In this document: positions 43,577-51,646 of the stretch, piece after piece
How the letters are laid out: every line of letters starts with the position of its first letter
Position numbering within the stretch: the stretch's first letter is position 1
Assembly (NCBI RefSeq): GCF_001401155.1
Contig: NZ_LJRO01000446.1
Location: 1 to 61,397 of the forward strand
From: Pseudomonas tremae
GTDB lineage: Bacteria > Pseudomonadota > Gammaproteobacteria > Pseudomonadales > Pseudomonadaceae
DNA length: 61,397 bases
Reading direction: 5' to 3'
The notes under the pieces: generated by a model
What the model was told of the DNA's origin: nothing
Databases searched by the model: none
The model's input: the letters and a program-made list of their open reading frames with translations, nothing else
Translations under genes and position numbers: made by a program

Positions 43577-45130
43577 ATGTCAGCGTCTGCTCAGACAGCT
43601 GTTCTTTCGGTCAGTGGCATCGGTAAAACCTACGCGCAACCCGTACTCGGTGACGTCGACCTGACGCTCATGCGGGGTGAAGTGTTGGCCCTGACCGGGG
43701 AAAACGGTGCCGGTAAAAGCACCTTGTCGAAAATCATCGGTGGGCTGGTTGCGCCGACCACCGGGCACATGGAGTATCAAGGGCAGCCTTACGCACCGAC
43801 GAATCGCACCCAGGCAGAAAAACTTGGTGTGCGGATGGTCATGCAGGAGTTGAACCTGCTGCCGACCCTGACCGTTGCCGAAAACCTGTTTCTTGATAAT
43901 CTGCCGCGCCGCGCTGGCTGGATCGACCGCAAGCGCCTGCGCGAAAACGCGATCAAGGCAATGGCCCAGGTAGGGCTGGACGCAATTGATCCCGATACGC
44001 TGGTGGGTGAGCTGGGTATCGGCCATCAGCAGATGGTTGAAATTGCCCGCAACCTGATCGGCGACTGCCACGTTCTGATCCTTGACGAACCCACTGCCAT
44101 GCTCACCTCGCGTGAGGTAGAGATGCTCTTTGAGCAGATCACGCGTCTGCAGGCTCGCGGTGTCTCGATTATCTATATCTCCCACCGCCTCGAAGAGCTC
44201 GCCAGGGTTTCCCAGCGCATTGCAGTGCTGCGTGACGGAAAACTGGTGTGCGTCGAGCCCATCGCTCGCTACAACAGTGAACAACTGGTCACTTTGATGG
44301 TTGGCCGCGAGCTGGGCGAACACATCGACATGGGGGCTCGGCAGATTGGCGAAGTGGCGCTGTCGGTCAAGGGGCTCAGCCGTGTCGGCAAAGTCGAAGA
44401 TGTATCGTTCGACGTGCGACGCGGTGAGATTTTCGGTATTTCCGGGCTGATCGGTGCCGGGCGAACCGAACTGCTGCGTCTGATCTATGGCGCTGACGTT
44501 GCCGACAGCGGTGCAATCGAAGTCGGCCAGCCGTTGCAAAAGGTCGCCATTCGCTCGCCATCTGATGCCGTCGAGCACGGCATTGCCCTGATCACCGAGG
44601 ACCGCAAGAGCGAAGGCCTGCTGATGTCGCAATCCATCAGCGCCAACATCGCCTTGGGCAACATGCACTCCATCTCTCGTGCAGGCCTGGTGAATGCTGA
44701 TGAAGAGCTGAAGCTGGCACAGCGACAAGTCGCGGCCATGCGCATTCGCAGTTCAAGCCCGACCCAACTGGTGTCCGAGCTGTCGGGTGGTAATCAGCAG
44801 AAGGTCGTGATCGGTCGCTGGCTGGAGCGTGATTGCCCGGTAATGCTGTTCGATGAACCGACCCGCGGCATCGATATCGGCGCCAAGTTCGATATTTACG
44901 CACTACTCGCTGAATTGACCCGTCAGGGCAGGGCGCTGGTAGTGGTGTCCAGCGATCTGCGCGAACTGATGCTGATCTGCGACCGTATCGGCGTATTGTC
45001 GGCCGGCCGCATGATCGACACGTTCGAACGTGATAGCTGGACCCAGGACCAATTGCTTGCCGCTGCCTTTGCCGGTTATCAGAAACGTGATGCGCTGCTC
45101 AATGATGCAGCGCCCAGGAACGACTCATGA
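43577..45130 (+). CDS. rbsA: Ribose ABC transporter ATP-binding protein RbsA
   Basis: 517 residues with two fused ABC ATPase domains. The first has Walker A GENGAGKSTLSK and Walker B VLILDEPTAML. In the second, GLIGAGRTELLR stands in place of a canonical Walker A, as in other sugar ATPases, with LSGGNQQKVVIGRWL as signature and VMLFDEPTRGID as Walker B. It energises ribose import. Its stop overlaps rbsC (ATGA). Confidence 0.94.
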   Translation: MSASAQTAVLSVSGIGKTYAQPVLGDVDLTLMRGEVLALTGENGAGKSTLSKIIGGLVAPTTGHMEYQGQPYAPTNRTQAEKLGVRMVMQELNLLPTLTVAENLFLDNLPRRAGWIDRKRLRENAIKAMAQVGLDAIDPDTLVGELGIGHQQMVEIARNLIGDCHVLILDEPTAMLTSREVEMLFEQITRLQARGVSIIYISHRLEELARVSQRIAVLRDGKLVCVEPIARYNSEQLVTLMVGRELGEHIDMGARQIGEVALSVKGLSRVGKVEDVSFDVRRGEIFGISGLIGAGRTELLRLIYGADVADSGAIEVGQPLQKVAIRSPSDAVEHGIALITEDRKSEGLLMSQSISANIALGNMHSISRAGLVNADEELKLAQRQVAAMRIRSSSPTQLVSELSGGNQQKVVIGRWLERDCPVMLFDEPTRGIDIGAKFDIYALLAELTRQGRALVVVSSDLRELMLICDRIGVLSAGRMIDTFERDSWTQDQLLAAAFAGYQKRDALLNDAAPRNDS

Positions 45131-46119
45131 AAAATACGCCTTCCCCGACGCTGACAGTGCCGGCCCGCCGCGGCGGCAATTATTTCGGCCTTGGAACCTA
45201 TATAGGTCTGGCTGGCGCACTGCTGGTCATGATTGTGCTGTTTTCCATTCTCAGCGATCACTTCCTGTCGTATCAGACGTTCAGCATGCTGGCCAATCAG
45301 ATCCCTGACCTGATGGTGCTGTCTGTCGGCATGACACTGATCTTGATCATCGGTGGCATCGACCTGTCGGTCGGCTCGGTACTGGCGCTGGCTGCATCGG
45401 CGGTCAGTGTGGCTATCCTGGGGTGGGGCTGGAGCGTGTTTCCGGCTGCACTGCTGGGCATTGCCTGCGCGACCCTGGCTGGCACGATCACTGGTTCTAT
45501 CACCGTGGCGTGGCGTATTCCTTCGTTCATCGTGTCCCTTGGCGTGCTGGAAATGGCCCGCGGTGCGGCTTACCAGATGACCAATTCACGCACGGCCTAT
45601 ATCGGCGATTCATTCGCATGGTTGTCCGATCCGATTGCTTTCGGTATCGCCCCGTCGTTCATCATTGCGCTGTTGGTCATCTTCATTGCTCAGGCAGTGC
45701 TGACCCGCACGGTTTTTGGTCGCTACCTGATCGGTATCGGCACCAATGAAGAAGCGGTGCGTCTGGCAGGCATCAATCCCAAACCCTACAAGATTCTGGT
45801 GTTTTCGCTGATGGGCATGCTGGCCGGTGTGGCGGCGCTGTTTCAGATATCGCGACTGGAAGCAGCAGACCCGAATGCCGGCGTCGGCCTTGAACTGCAA
45901 GTCATCGCTGCCGTGGTGATCGGTGGCACCAGTTTGATGGGCGGTCGTGGTTCGATCATCAGCACGTTCTTCGGCGTGCTGATCATCTCGGTGCTGGCTG
46001 CAGGCCTGGCGCAGATCGGGGCGACCGAACCGACCAAGCGCATCATCACCGGAGCGGTCATCGTGATCGCTGTGGTGCTGGACACCTACCGCAGCCACCG
46101 GGCACGGCGCCAGGGATGA
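45127..46119 (+). CDS. rbsC: Ribose ABC transporter permease RbsC
   Basis: 330 residues with eight to ten membrane helices. Family motifs GMTLILIIGGIDLSVGSVLAL and GRYLIGIGTNEEAVRLAGINP (the ATPase-contact loop) and VIGGTSLMGGRGS are present. It forms the channel with RbsA. It overlaps rbsA by four bases and ends one base before the regulator gene, so the operon is tightly coupled. Confidence 0.94.
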   Translation: MKNTPSPTLTVPARRGGNYFGLGTYIGLAGALLVMIVLFSILSDHFLSYQTFSMLANQIPDLMVLSVGMTLILIIGGIDLSVGSVLALAASAVSVAILGWGWSVFPAALLGIACATLAGTITGSITVAWRIPSFIVSLGVLEMARGAAYQMTNSRTAYIGDSFAWLSDPIAFGIAPSFIIALLVIFIAQAVLTRTVFGRYLIGIGTNEEAVRLAGINPKPYKILVFSLMGMLAGVAALFQISRLEAADPNAGVGLELQVIAAVVIGGTSLMGGRGSIISTFFGVLIISVLAAGLAQIGATEPTKRIITGAVIVIAVVLDTYRSHRARRQG

Positions 46120-46120
46120 T

Positions 46121-47137
46121 ATGGCCACCATCAAGGATGTAGCGGCGCTGGCAGGGATCTCGTACACCACGGTTTCTCACGTGGTGAACAAGACCCGGCC
46201 GGTGAGCGAGCCAGTCCGGCTCAAGGTCGAGGCCGCCATCGCGCAACTGGGCTACGTTCCCAGTGCGGTTGCGCGGTCGTTGAAGGCCAAGACCACGTCC
46301 ACCATCGGCCTGCTGATTCCTAACGGAATGAATCCGTATTTTGCCGAGCTGGCCAGGGGTATAGAGGATTATTGCGAGCGCAACGGCTTTTGCGTGATCC
46401 TCTGCAACTCCGATGACAACCCGGAAAAACAACGCAGTTACTTGCGCGTGCTCCTGGAAAAGCGAGTGGACGGTCTGATTGTCTCGTCAGTGGCAGGTGA
46501 TGCCAGTATTACTTCTGGCCTGACCGATGTACGGACTCCACTGGTGATCGTCGACCGCGAACTTGAAGGCATCGATGCCGACATGGTGCGCATCGATCAC
46601 GAGCAGGGCGCTTATCTGGCGACCCGGCATTTGCTGGACCTTGGGCATCGGCATATTGCCTGCATCGGCGGCCCTGGCGAAAGCATGGTCGCTGGAATGC
46701 GCCTGGCAGGTTATCGGCGGGCCATGCAGCAGGCCTCTCTGGAAGTCTGTGAGGGTTGGGCAGTACACAGCGAGTTCACCAGTTCGGCCGGCCACGAAGC
46801 GGCGGTCCGGCTTTTGACCGGACATGCGCCGACAGCCATCTTTGCCGGCAACGACGTCATCGCCATCGGTGTGCTGCGTGCTGCCGCCGAGCGTTCGATT
46901 CGTGTGCCTCAGGACCTGTCGGTAATCGGTTTCGATGATATTCAGATGAGTCGTTACGTCTATCCGGCGCTGACCACCGTGGGGCAGTCGATCATGCAGT
47001 TGGGTGAAACCGCAGCCGAGATGCTGTTATGCAGAATCGCCGCTCCGCCCGGCGCAGCTGTCGAGAAACGACTTGTAAAGCCTTGTCTTGTAGTGCGTGA
47101 GTCCACGGCGCCGCCAAGCGCGCCGTCCCATGAATGA
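46121..47137 (+). CDS. rbsR: LacI-family ribose operon repressor RbsR
   Basis: 338 residues: N-terminal LacI helix-turn-helix (ATIKDVAALAGISYTTVSHVVNKTRPVS) with hinge AVARSLKAKTT, then a periplasmic-binding-type effector domain (TIGLLIPNGMNPYF, VIGFDDIQMSRYVYPALTTV). It is encoded inside the operon it should control. The palindrome at 42479-42492 is its likely site. Confidence 0.92.
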   Translation: MATIKDVAALAGISYTTVSHVVNKTRPVSEPVRLKVEAAIAQLGYVPSAVARSLKAKTTSTIGLLIPNGMNPYFAELARGIEDYCERNGFCVILCNSDDNPEKQRSYLRVLLEKRVDGLIVSSVAGDASITSGLTDVRTPLVIVDRELEGIDADMVRIDHEQGAYLATRHLLDLGHRHIACIGGPGESMVAGMRLAGYRRAMQQASLEVCEGWAVHSEFTSSAGHEAAVRLLTGHAPTAIFAGNDVIAIGVLRAAAERSIRVPQDLSVIGFDDIQMSRYVYPALTTVGQSIMQLGETAAEMLLCRIAAPPGAAVEKRLVKPCLVVRESTAPPSAPSHE

Positions 47138-47167
47138 TGCGCACGCCCAGTAATGAGTAAATAAGCC

Positions 47168-48088
47168 ATGCAAGCAAAAATAGTGATAGTGGGCAGTCTG
47201 AACATGGATCTGGTGATCCGCGCCCAACGCCTGCCGCGCCCCGGCGAAACACTCAGCGGGGAAACGTTCGATACTGTGCCCGGCGGCAAAGGGGCCAATC
47301 AGGCCGTTGCGGCTGCGCGCCTGGGTGCCGGTGTGGCAATGATCGGTTGCGTGGGAGCCGACGCCTATGGAGAGCACCTGCGTGCCGCGTTGCTGGCCGA
47401 GAGCATTGACTGCCAGGCCGTTACGGTCGTGGAAGGCGTCTCTACCGGGATCGCTTCAATCGTAGTCGACGCCAACAGTCAGAATGCAATTGTGATCGTG
47501 GCAGGCGGCAACGGCCGCCTGACGCCTGCGCTGATCGAGCGTTTCGACGCACTTCTGGCAGGTTCCGAGATTGTTATCTGCCAGCTGGAAGTGCCGACCG
47601 AAACCGTTTTCCATACCCTGACCCGTGCTCACGCACTGGGCAAGACCGTGATTCTCAATCCAGCGCCCGCCAGTGAGCCGCTGCCCGAGAACTGGTACGG
47701 GCTGATCGATTATCTGATCCCCAACGAAAGCGAAGCGCAGACCCTTACCGGCGTGACGGTCGATTCGCCCGCAGCTGCCGAAAAAGCTGCCGCGACGATG
47801 CTGGCGGCCGGTGCGCGCAACGTCATCATTACCCTTGGCGAGCGTGGAACGTTGTTCGCTAGCGCCGACGGTGTGCAGCATATTGACGCACGTCGCGTGC
47901 AGGCCGTGGACACCACCGCCGCAGGTGATACCTTTGTCGGCGGTTTCGCAGCCGCGCTGGCAGCCGGGCAGAGTGAGTCGCAGGCCATTCTGTTTGGCCA
48001 GGCGGCGGCTGCCATCTCTGTCACCCGAGCGGGTGCACAGCCGTCCATCCCGACGTTAGGGGAAGTAAAGGAATTCATGTCGTTATGA
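47168..48088 (+). CDS. rbsK: Ribokinase RbsK
   Basis: 306 residues of the PfkB family. NMDLVIRAQRLPRPGETLSG and the GGKGANQAVAAARLG motif stand at the N terminus; DTTAAGDTFVGGFAAAL holds the catalytic Asp and anion hole. It phosphorylates ribose to ribose 5-phosphate in the cytoplasm. It overlaps rbsD by four bases. Confidence 0.95.
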   Translation: MQAKIVIVGSLNMDLVIRAQRLPRPGETLSGETFDTVPGGKGANQAVAAARLGAGVAMIGCVGADAYGEHLRAALLAESIDCQAVTVVEGVSTGIASIVVDANSQNAIVIVAGGNGRLTPALIERFDALLAGSEIVICQLEVPTETVFHTLTRAHALGKTVILNPAPASEPLPENWYGLIDYLIPNESEAQTLTGVTVDSPAAAEKAAATMLAAGARNVIITLGERGTLFASADGVQHIDARRVQAVDTTAAGDTFVGGFAAALAAGQSESQAILFGQAAAAISVTRAGAQPSIPTLGEVKEFMSL

Positions 48089-48489
48089 AAAAAACACCGC
48101 TACTCAATATTGCCTTGTCCCGTGTGATCGCTTCACTGGGGCATGGCGACATCCTGATGATTGTAGACGCCGGAATGCCGGTGCCGCCGGGTGTCGAGCT
48201 GATTGACCTGGCGCTCACCCGTGGTGTGCCGGATTTCGTCAGTGTGCTGGATGTCGTGCTGAGCGAAATGCAGGTCGAAAGCCATGTTCTGGCCAGTGAA
48301 ATGGCCGAGATCAAGCCGCCTGCCCTGCAGATCATCGAAAGCCTCAACCTAGATGATCAACTGGGTCAGCAACGCTGGATCAGTCATGAAGACCTGAAAG
48401 CCTTGAGCCGCACAGCCAAGGCGATCATTCGCACTGGAGAGTGTCAGCCGTACAGTAATCTGGCGCTGGTGTCCGGAGTGGTGTTTTAA
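48085..48489 (+). CDS. rbsD: D-ribose pyranase RbsD
   Basis: 134 residues of the RbsD/FucU family, interconverting beta-pyranose and furanose forms of ribose so that the kinase can use it. KKTPLLNIALSRVIASLGHGD with its catalytic His and RTGECQPYSNLALVSGVVF at the C terminus are conserved. It starts inside the rbsK stop codon. Confidence 0.94.
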   Translation: MKKTPLLNIALSRVIASLGHGDILMIVDAGMPVPPGVELIDLALTRGVPDFVSVLDVVLSEMQVESHVLASEMAEIKPPALQIIESLNLDDQLGQQRWISHEDLKALSRTAKAIIRTGECQPYSNLALVSGVVF

Positions 48490-48512
48490 CTATTCAAGAA
48501 AGGGAGTTTCAT

Positions 48513-49538
48513 ATGAAGTTGATACAGTTTTCCAGGCAGTTAATTCGGGGAGCATTGCTGTTGTCCATCCTGAGTACCGCTGCTGTGCAGGCAGCAGAAA
48601 AGCGTGACCTGATCATCGATACCGACCCGGGCGCGGACGATGTCGTCGCGCTGCTACTGGCGCTGGCTTCTCCGCAAGAGCTGAACGTGATGGCCATCAC
48701 GACCGTGGCCGGCAACGTGCGGCTGGACAAGACATCACGCAATGCCAGGCTGGCGCGCGAGTGGGCCGGGCGTGAGGAAGTGCCTGTGTATGCCGGAGCG
48801 CCCAAGCCATTGGTGCGCACGCCGATCTATGCCGAGAATATCCACGGCCAGGAAGGTCTGCCAGGCGTGCCTATCCATGAGCCCGCCAAGGGCCTGGCCG
48901 AAGGCAATGCGGTCGACTACCTGATCCGCACGCTGAGCAAGGCCAAGCCACACAGCATCACCATCGCCATGCTCGGTCCGCAGACCAACCTTGCGCTGGC
49001 ATTGGTGCAGGCTCCCGAGATTACTCAGGGCATCAAGGAAGTGGTGGTCATGGGCGGTGCGCATTTCAATGGGGGTAATATTACCCCGGCTGCCGAATTC
49101 AATCTGTTCGCTGACCCGCATGCCGCGCAGATCGTTCTGGTCAGTGGCGTGAAGCTGACTTACGTGCCGCTGGACGTGACCCACAAGATCCTCACCAGCG
49201 AACAACGACTCAAGCAGATCGCCGCGTTGAACAACAACGCCGGCAAGCTGGTGGACGGGATTCTCAATGAATACGTGAAGCTGGACATGGAACACTATGG
49301 GTTGCCCGGTGGCCCGGTTCACGACGCCAGTGTCATTGCCTGGTTGCTCAAGCCTGAGCTGTTTACCGGTCGGCAAATCAATGTCGCGATAGATACGCGC
49401 GAAGGCATCGGCTTCGGTCAGACCGTCGCTGACTGGTACGGCACCCTCAAGCAGCCGCAGAATGTGTTCTGGGTCGAAAATGGCGACGCTCAGGGCTTCT
49501 TCGATCTGCTGACCGAGCGTCTGGCGCGATTGAAGTGA
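48513..49538 (+). CDS. Periplasmic inosine-uridine-type nucleoside hydrolase
   Basis: 341 residues. A signal peptide ends VQAAEK, then comes the nucleoside hydrolase fold with the calcium-binding IIDTDPGADDVVALLLAL, HGQEGLPGV and the C-terminal HDASVIAWLL. It splits ribonucleosides into base and ribose. Export to the periplasm and its place as last gene of the rbs operon suggest that it supplies ribose from external nucleosides directly to RbsB. Confidence 0.9.
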   Translation: MKLIQFSRQLIRGALLLSILSTAAVQAAEKRDLIIDTDPGADDVVALLLALASPQELNVMAITTVAGNVRLDKTSRNARLAREWAGREEVPVYAGAPKPLVRTPIYAENIHGQEGLPGVPIHEPAKGLAEGNAVDYLIRTLSKAKPHSITIAMLGPQTNLALALVQAPEITQGIKEVVVMGGAHFNGGNITPAAEFNLFADPHAAQIVLVSGVKLTYVPLDVTHKILTSEQRLKQIAALNNNAGKLVDGILNEYVKLDMEHYGLPGGPVHDASVIAWLLKPELFTGRQINVAIDTREGIGFGQTVADWYGTLKQPQNVFWVENGDAQGFFDLLTERLARLK

Positions 49539-49561
49539 TCATGCCGTCTTGATGATCGGTA

Positions 49562-49756
49562 TCAGGCAGGCAGTTTCGCTGCCCCGTACCGGCTCAATAC
49601 CTGAGTGACAAAGGCGCGGGCACCCTCGGTGCCCAGTTCCTTGATCAGCAGATCGACTGCAATGATCATCAACTCTTCCGGGTTTCCCGGGCTGTGCGAG
49701 CATTGGCCTTGAGGCCACTTGGCTTTTATGTCCGCGTCTATGGATATGGCTGTCAT
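49562..49756 (-). CDS. Small hypothetical protein
   Basis: 64 residues (MTAISIDADIKAKWPQGQCS... VTQVLSRYGAAKLPA), acidic first half and helical second half, no known motif. GGAGA precedes the ATG at a good distance, and codon use looks normal. It is convergent with the rbs operon. Function unknown. Confidence 0.65.
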   Translation of the reverse strand: MTAISIDADIKAKWPQGQCSHSPGNPEELMIIAVDLLIKELGTEGARAFVTQVLSRYGAAKLPA

Positions 49757-50065
49757 GGTGTCTTATCTCCAGTGAAAGGTCCCGCATGACGCTGTGCGCT
49801 TCCCGGCGCTTGCGTCACTGGCAGTAAACCATTCCAGACGCGTTTTGACACTCCTACTTACATATAACGCTCATAGTCCTGATCAATAACGGGCCGGGTA
49901 AACGTTTTGTGACGATTTGATCGCGCACCTGGCGTGATGCCAAGGCAGACTCATGACCTTGCCAGATCAACCGCTTACTGATGGCCTGCGGGATACGGTG
50001 TGCAACCAACGCGTTTGAATGCGGTCGGACCAGGTCTGGAAATGTTTATTGGCAGAGGAGGGTGT
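49757..50065. other. Intergenic region between a small minus-strand gene and the I78-type gene
   Basis: 309 bases. A TTGACA at 49844-49849 and TATAAC at 49863-49868 are present, but only 13 bases apart, which is too close for a normal sigma70 promoter. Nothing else is recognisable. Confidence 0.35.
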
Positions 50066-50401
50066 ATGCCCCGGAAATTCGCAACATTGTGTTTTGTCGT
50101 ATTGGCGTCAGTGCTGGCAGGGTGCAGCAGTACGACATCCGCGCCGAGTGCCGAAGCGTCCGCCAAGGCGCCAGCGCCAGCCAGCACCGCTATACCGGGC
50201 CGCTGTGACGCAGAGTCTGGGCAGTTCGCCATCGGCAAGCAGGCTTCTATCGACCTTCTGTCGCAAGTGCGCGCTCGTACCGGGTCGCAGGATGCACGCA
50301 TTCTCGGGCCTGACGACATGGTCACGCTGGAATACCGATCCGAACGGGTGAACGTCAATACCGATGCTGCGGGAAAGGTGACACGCATTAATTGCGGCTG
50401 A
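50066..50401 (+). CDS. Lipoprotein with peptidase inhibitor I78 domain
   Basis: 111 residues: lipobox LAGC (VVLASVLAGCSSTTSAPS), a Ser/Ala/Pro-rich linker and an I78-type domain. GRCDAESGQFAIGKQASID, ARILGPDDMVTLEYRSERVNV and the ending RINCG place two Cys at the ends. Such proteins are potential periplasmic serine protease inhibitors. GAGGAGGG precedes the ATG at 50066. Convergent with the cold-shock gene. Confidence 0.83.
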   Translation: MPRKFATLCFVVLASVLAGCSSTTSAPSAEASAKAPAPASTAIPGRCDAESGQFAIGKQASIDLLSQVRARTGSQDARILGPDDMVTLEYRSERVNVNTDAAGKVTRINCG

Positions 50402-50423
50402 GGCGATGCTTTACTGGCGCGCA

Positions 50424-50455
50424 TAAAAAACCCCGTCAGTGACGGGGTTTTTTTG
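50424..50455. terminator. Bidirectional Rho-independent terminator
   Basis: CCCCGTC (50431-50437) pairs with GACGGGG (50441-50447). A runs of A precedes and a run of seven T follows it. It serves the I78-type gene and the cold-shock gene. Confidence 0.9.
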
Positions 50456-50466
50456 CGTAGGGTGAA

Positions 50467-50679
50467 TCAGTCAACGCGGACTTGTTCTGCTTGCATGCCT
50501 TTCTGGCCCTTAGCAGCAACAAAAGAAACGGTCTGACCTTCTTTCAGGCTTTTGAAACCGTCGCTTTCGATCGCTTTGAAGTGTACGAACAGGTCGTCAC
50601 CGCCACCCTGTGGAGTGATAAAGCCGAAGCCTTTTTCATCGTTGAACCATTTTACGGTGCCGGTTTGGCGATTAGACAT
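50467..50679 (-). CDS. Cold-shock protein (CspA/CapB family)
   Basis: 70 residues with both RNA-binding motifs: KWFNDEKGFGFITP (RNP1) and DLFVHFKAI (RNP2). It is a single-stranded nucleic acid chaperone. Several csp paralogues exist in pseudomonads, so no symbol is given. Confidence 0.93.
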   Translation of the reverse strand: MSNRQTGTVKWFNDEKGFGFITPQGGGDDLFVHFKAIESDGFKSLKEGQTVSFVAAKGQKGMQAEQVRVD

Positions 50680-50974
50680 GGTGTATCTCCAGAAACATAA
50701 TTTTCAATAAGCGTGCTGCTCAGGCCAACTGGGCACACGGCCCTATCATAGTCGAAATGAGCAAAAAAACAGCTACTCTGTCGAGCACTTTAGTCAAAGG
50801 TCACTCACATTAAGCTCTTCATACTCTGAATGGGGCCTGATGGAGCCCTCTCCGAGCCCCTGGCTTGCGTATTCCTGGTGCGTCAAAGGCCTGATTTAAA
50901 AGGCTTTAAGCCAAGCCGGGGTTCAGGGTCGCAAGCACTGGAAGTGTCGATTTCGCCCCGGCCAAAAAAAGCGA
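50680..50974. other. Upstream region of the cold-shock gene
   Basis: 295 bases with no credible ORF. It must carry the csp promoter and, as is usual for this family, a long untranslated leader (minus strand). AT-rich tracts at 50757-50775 may hold the promoter. No specific boxes could be assigned with confidence. Confidence 0.4.
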
Positions 50975-51280
50975 TTATTTTGTTCCGGTGCAGTTTTCGG
51001 TGACCAGTTTCTGCAGTTTTGCAGTCAGCGCGGCAGGTACTGCAGCTTTTGTATCACTGAGCGAGGCGATCTCCTTGTCGGTAAAATGGCTGTCGATCTG
51101 CTTCGCTGCGCATTCGCAGTGGGCTTTGGCGGTCTTGTCATCCAGCTTCTGTTGCTTGGCAGACGCCACACACTCTGTGGTGAAAGTGTTGCGTGTTGCA
51201 CCGTCCATTTCTGCGTGGGCGCTCACTGAGCCAAAGGCCGCGCTCAGGGCGAGGAGGGATGTCAGATATGAAAGCTTCAT
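50975..51280 (-). CDS. Small secreted protein with conserved cysteines
   Basis: 101 residues. A signal peptide (MKLSYLTSLLALSAAFGSVSAHAE) is followed by a helical domain with four Cys (TTECVAS, AHCECAA, TENCTG) that could form two disulfides. No family is recognised with certainty. It is divergent from thrS. Confidence 0.75.
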   Translation of the reverse strand: MKLSYLTSLLALSAAFGSVSAHAEMDGATRNTFTTECVASAKQQKLDDKTAKAHCECAAKQIDSHFTDKEIASLSDTKAAVPAALTAKLQKLVTENCTGTK

Positions 51281-51549
51281 GGTGTTCTCCTTTTTTGCTG
51301 GACAAAAACGTGCATAGGTTTAGATGACTTCTGACGTCTGTCAGCCCCACCAGTTCAGGTCACCTGTTATTTACGCCTGATTTACGCTGATGTGCATCGG
51401 CAGCTCTCCGGCTGTGTTAGGATGCGCGTCCTGTTATTTTCAAGTGCTCCTTAGTCAGCGGTCTTCAGGCTGATGGTTTTCCAGTGCGGCACGCAGGTTT
51501 TTTCGTACATTCCAGTCATCTGGTTCGGTTCAAGGTTGGCCGCAAGGCT

Positions 51550-51568
51550 CCTGCCACTGTGAGGCAGG
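51550..51568 (+). promoter_or_regulatory. thrS leader hairpin 1: anticodon-like loop with UGU
   Basis: CCTGCC (51550-51555) pairs with GGCAGG (51563-51568) around the seven-base loop ACTGTGA. The three bases at the anticodon position read UGU, a threonine anticodon. The base before them is C and not U, so the mimicry is weaker than in hairpin 2. Confidence 0.45.
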
Positions 51569-51606
51569 CATACCACCGAATCACGTACTGGCTCATCCCA
51601 ACCCAC

Positions 51607-51627
51607 GTGACCTTTGGTAGGGGTCAC
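51607..51627 (+). promoter_or_regulatory. thrS leader hairpin 2: mimic of the tRNA-Thr(GGU) anticodon arm
   Basis: GTGACCT (51607-51613) pairs with GGGTCAC (51621-51627) and encloses TTGGTAG, a seven-base loop with GGU at the anticodon position. The E. coli tRNA-Thr(GGU) loop is UUGGUAA, six of seven identical. The hairpin ends four bases before the AGGAGAGGA ribosome site. In E. coli ThrRS represses its own mRNA by binding such an arm; the same is predicted here. Confidence 0.7.
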
Positions 51628-51646
51628 CACTAGGAGAGGAGGCGCC

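Noticed and set aside
51430..51646. T-box riboswitch upstream of thrS
   Set aside because: No T-box sequence (TGGNACC-type) or terminator/antiterminator pair was seen; the paired anticodon-like loops fit the enterobacterial ThrRS operator better.
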